Shown piece after piece: positions 5,556-6,933 of a DNA stretch of 6,933 nt. The position numbers were made by a program, and so were the translations under genes. The DNA is taken from the NCBI GenBank assembly GCA_964636275.1, contig CAZWRN010000042.1:1-6933 (forward strand). Direction: 5' to 3'. Every line of letters begins with the position of its first letter. Positions within the stretch are counted from its first letter, which is position 1. A model generated the notes under the pieces. It had not been told where the DNA came from and ran no database searches. It saw nothing but the letters and a program-made list of their open reading frames with translations. The DNA comes from CAZWRN01 sp964636275. Its GTDB lineage: Bacteria; Patescibacteriota; Microgenomatia; Daviesbacterales; UBA10151.

Positions 5556-5583
5556 TTGACTCTCTATGATTAACTAATATATT
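5556..5583 (+). promoter_or_regulatory. Promoter of the DUF1508 gene
   Basis: TTGACT (5556-5561, 5/6) and TATATT (5578-5583, 5/6) are 16 bases apart. The predicted start near 5590 leaves a leader of about 160 bases, far longer than the other genes here have. Confidence 0.6.
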
Positions 5584-5589
5584 GTATTA

Positions 5590-5752
5590 GAAAAGATAGC
5601 TCTTTGAAAAGCTGGCGAGGATAACCTCCGACCCTAATATAGTGTGGTTTAGCTTATCTCAGCCTCCCTGTAAGGCCATAGAAACTGTGGTTTTACAGGG
5701 GGAGCTGTAGCATTTGCTTTCCCAGACTATATACAGGAAAGGGGGTGAAATT
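5590..5752 (+). promoter_or_regulatory. Structured leader with exclusive hairpins, possible RNA switch
   Basis: Three helices compete. Helix 1 is an 18-bp stem with loop AAA (5664-5681 with 5685-5702, four G-U pairs). Helix 2 pairs GGGGGAGC (5698-5705) with GCTTTCCC (5716-5723). Helix 3 pairs CTTTCC (5717-5722) with GGAAAG (5736-5741), which would hide the Shine-Dalgarno sequence of the DUF1508 gene. Helix 1 excludes helix 2, and helix 2 excludes helix 3, so forming helix 1 should favour a closed RBS and helix 2 an open one. Upstream, AGCT/AGCT (5598-5613) and GAGG/CCTC (5617-5628) add structure. I match it to no known riboswitch, so the signal is unknown. Confidence 0.5.
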
Positions 5753-5923
5753 ATGGCAAAATTCACATTTTTTGTGGATATAGCGGGTTATCACCGTTGG
5801 CGCTTGATTGCTGGAAACGGCGAACAAGTTGCTGCAAGTGAAGCTTATGTTTCACGAGCTAATGCAGTTCGTTCTGCTAAACGGGTTAAAGAGCTCGCAT
5901 CCATAGCGTTTATTGAGGAGTAA
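5753..5923 (+). CDS. DUF1508 (YegP-like) small protein
   Basis: This 56-aa protein has one DUF1508 unit: MAKFTFFVDIAGYHRWRLIA, then NGEQVAASEAYVSRANAVRS, with the typical W-R-W-type strand (HRWRL), the NGE turn and the A..S..Y motif. The family is small and widespread, with no settled function. I chose ATG 5753 over TTG 5714 because a strong purine-rich RBS (GGAAAGGGGGTGA, 5736-5748) lies just upstream of it and because the domain begins there. It is the only main gene here with such a strong RBS, and it sits behind a long structured leader that can hide that RBS. The isochorismatase-family gene follows on the same strand with its own promoter. Confidence 0.8.
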   Translation: MAKFTFFVDIAGYHRWRLIAGNGEQVAASEAYVSRANAVRSAKRVKELASIAFIEE

Positions 5924-5965
5924 TCCTTAGTAAACGAACCTCGTCGGCTTTTTGGAGAGCTATTT

Positions 5966-5994
5966 TTGTAATTTAATTTTAAAAATGATATAAT
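5966..5994 (+). promoter_or_regulatory. Promoter of the isochorismatase-family gene
   Basis: TTGTAA (5966-5971, 4/6), a 17-base spacer and a perfect TATAAT (5989-5994). The start would fall at about 6001, only about four bases before the ATG at 6005, so the mRNA is nearly leaderless. Confidence 0.65.
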
Positions 5995-6004
5995 ATCCTA
6001 TAAT

Positions 6005-6670
6005 ATGTCAGAGGTAACCCCTTTATTTGAAAAATATATCTCTCGCCCAAGGAACACTGCTGTATTAGCTATCGATATACAGCGAGGTTATGCTGATCCA
6101 AAAGCACCCTTACTTCAATTATTCGGAAATACTACAGACCGTCTTCAAGGAATGATCCCTCCACTAGGAAAGTTCTTACATGAGGCTAGATTAACAGGTA
6201 TTCCTGTCTTTTGGACTCAAATGGCAGAAGATCCTACCTTAATGGTCGCTAACATGAGGGAAAAGATGTTAACTGAAGATACTCCAGCTTTGACTACCCC
6301 TGGTGATTCAACTTATGATTTTATGGGTATATCTCCTAAACCTGGGGATAGGATTATTCATAAGAGACATTACAATGCTTTCACTGATACTGATTTAGAT
6401 GAACAGCTCAAAAAAGGCGGAATTGACACTCTTATAATAACTGGAGCCTATGCTTCACGTTGTGTGGCTTCAACGGCTATAGTTGCCTCAGATGTACTAG
6501 GATATAGAGTGTTAATTCCTGAAGATTTAGTGGAAGGTGATGATTCATCTGTTATGGTTCAAGAAAGGGAAAGTTTCCTTAATGTCGTAAGAACAATTCT
6601 GGGAGAAACTGCAACATCTGAACAGATTATTAAGCGCTGGAAACAATACCAAGCTTCTTTAAAACCATAA
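6005..6670 (+). CDS. Isochorismatase-family cysteine hydrolase
   Basis: This 221-aa cytoplasmic hydrolase carries the complete Asp-Lys-Cys triad of the family: D24 in VLAIDIQRGY (20-29), K120 in IIHKRHYNAF (117-126) and C153 in GAYASRCVASTA (147-158). The following VASDVLGYRVLIPEDLVEGD (160-179) is the usual family segment. Length is normal for the family. Members hydrolyse isochorismate, nicotinamide, ureidoacrylate or other amides and esters, and the motifs do not decide between them. A nicotinamidase-like role next to a SIR2-family gene would be suggestive but is speculative. The DUF1508 gene lies upstream, and a hairpin with no T run follows at 6702. The start is fixed by a perfect -10 box ending 10 bases before the ATG, and there is no RBS. 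Confidence 0.88.
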   Translation: MSEVTPLFEKYISRPRNTAVLAIDIQRGYADPKAPLLQLFGNTTDRLQGMIPPLGKFLHEARLTGIPVFWTQMAEDPTLMVANMREKMLTEDTPALTTPGDSTYDFMGISPKPGDRIIHKRHYNAFTDTDLDEQLKKGGIDTLIITGAYASRCVASTAIVASDVLGYRVLIPEDLVEGDDSSVMVQERESFLNVVRTILGETATSEQIIKRWKQYQASLKP

Positions 6671-6701
6671 CCTTAAAGTAGTTAACCTTATATTGTGGAT
6701 A

Positions 6702-6727
6702 TTTGCTCAGCACTATCCCTGAGCAAA
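6702..6727. terminator. Hairpin shared by convergent genes
   Basis: TTTGCTCAG (6702-6710) pairs perfectly with CTGAGCAAA (6719-6727) around an 8-base loop. It follows the isochorismatase-family gene and also contains the stop codon of the second recombinase (6713-6715) in its loop. No strong T run follows, so termination could be weak in both directions. Confidence 0.5.
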
Positions 6728-6933
6728 AGTTGACATACTAAAAATACCCAACTTCTCAAGTGCCTGAAACTGTTGTATCATACCCTCGAGTGAGTACGAG
6801 ATATATCGTCTAGTGCCCACATTAAGAGAATTAGACTGTTTAAATAGCTCGTTTAGAGCGATACATTGCTCCAATTCTGGTGTTCCAAACTTTATTTCTT
6901 CATAGGTAGGAGCTTGCTTGAAAAGTATGCCAA
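6713..6933 (-). CDS. Second large serine recombinase, C-terminal part
   Basis: An open frame enters from the right edge and ends with TAG at 6713-6715. The 72 visible residues begin GILFKQAPTYEEIKFGTPEL, which matches the first recombinase (IFDEPPTYDEIVSRTARL) in the same order and spacing, and reach NVGT at the attachment core as the first does at SVGT. Beyond the core the tail is different: it starts RRYISYSLEG and ends MSTFAQG, encoded by the present element rather than by tRNA-Val. The parts with the catalytic and zinc domains lie outside the window, so its integrity is unknown. Its presence indicates a second, probably older, element to the right at the same tRNA. Confidence 0.8.
   Translation of the reverse strand, partial: GILFKQAPTYEEIKFGTPELEQCIALNELFKQSNSLNVGTRRYISYSLEGMIQQFQALEKLGIFSMSTFAQG
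6805..6831. other. Right attachment site
   Basis: A second core GTGCCCACA lies at 6813-6821. On its left, TCTAGTG (6809-6815) with ATC (6805-6807) complements CACTAGA (134-140) with GAT (142-144) at the other end of the element. On its right, AAGAGA (6824-6829) complements TCTCTT (120-125) in tRNA-Val. This places the exchange at the CC dinucleotide 6817-6818. The site lies within the reading frame of the second recombinase. Confidence 0.75.

Larger units (their letters stand above)
132..6817. mobile_element. Integrative element, serine-recombinase type, in tRNA-Val
   Basis: Boundaries come from the 9-bp direct repeat GTGCCCACA at 127-135 and 6813-6821. The exchange is placed at the central CC dinucleotide (131-132 and 6817-6818), giving an element of about 6.69 kb. 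The left end carries the large serine recombinase gene next to the tRNA. Joining the two ends recreates a dyad TCTAGTG-CCCA-CACTAGA, as expected of an attP for this family. Cargo includes a SIR2-family protein, a DUF559 nuclease, an XRE repressor, an isochorismatase-family hydrolase and small proteins. No plasmid replication or conjugation gene is visible, so it may move as a circle using its recombinase alone or with help from the host or another element. Confidence 0.75.

Noticed and set aside
1..6933. CRISPR array
   Set aside because: No regularly spaced direct repeats of CRISPR length are seen. The repeated structures here are inverted repeats.

Overview
The window is a compact integrative element inserted at the 3' end of a tRNA-Val gene in an AT-rich bacterial genome. 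The host is uncertain. Neither tRNA encodes CCA, several genes lack a Shine-Dalgarno sequence or look almost leaderless, and the integrase belongs to the large serine recombinase family. This would fit a small-genome lineage such as Patescibacteria/CPR, but that is a low-confidence inference. All main genes stop at TAA or TAG and the standard code reads well.

Layout. Positions 1-133 are host chromosome: the 3' part of tRNA-Phe(GAA) and a complete tRNA-Val(TAC). The element then runs from about 132 to about 6817. At its left edge is a minus-strand large serine recombinase gene (93-1760) whose last codons are the antisense of tRNA-Val. A 45-aa ORF overlaps its start. A gene-poor stretch (1891-2672) holds a predicted small RNA with a 25-bp terminator stem, a second terminator, and about 420 bases dense in inverted repeats. 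Cargo follows: a Lys-rich 56-aa protein, an XRE-type repressor divergent from a two-TM membrane protein, a SIR2-family protein, a DUF559/Vsr-like nuclease convergent with it, a DUF1508 (YegP-like) small protein behind a long structured leader, and an isochorismatase-family hydrolase. At the right edge (6713-6933, minus strand) is the C-terminal end of a second, homologous recombinase.

How it fits together. The 9-bp core GTGCCCACA occurs at 127-135 and at 6813-6821, in the same reading frame of both recombinases. Joining the two element ends rebuilds an attP with a near-perfect dyad, and joining the outer flanks rebuilds a quasi-palindromic attB. The simplest history is that an older element carrying the second recombinase sat at tRNA-Val, and the present element then inserted at the same junction and pushed it away. 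Because the att core lies inside the recombinase reading frame, insertion and excision exchange the C-terminal tails of both enzymes. The SIR2 and nuclease genes suggest a defence cargo, which is inferred from family membership only.
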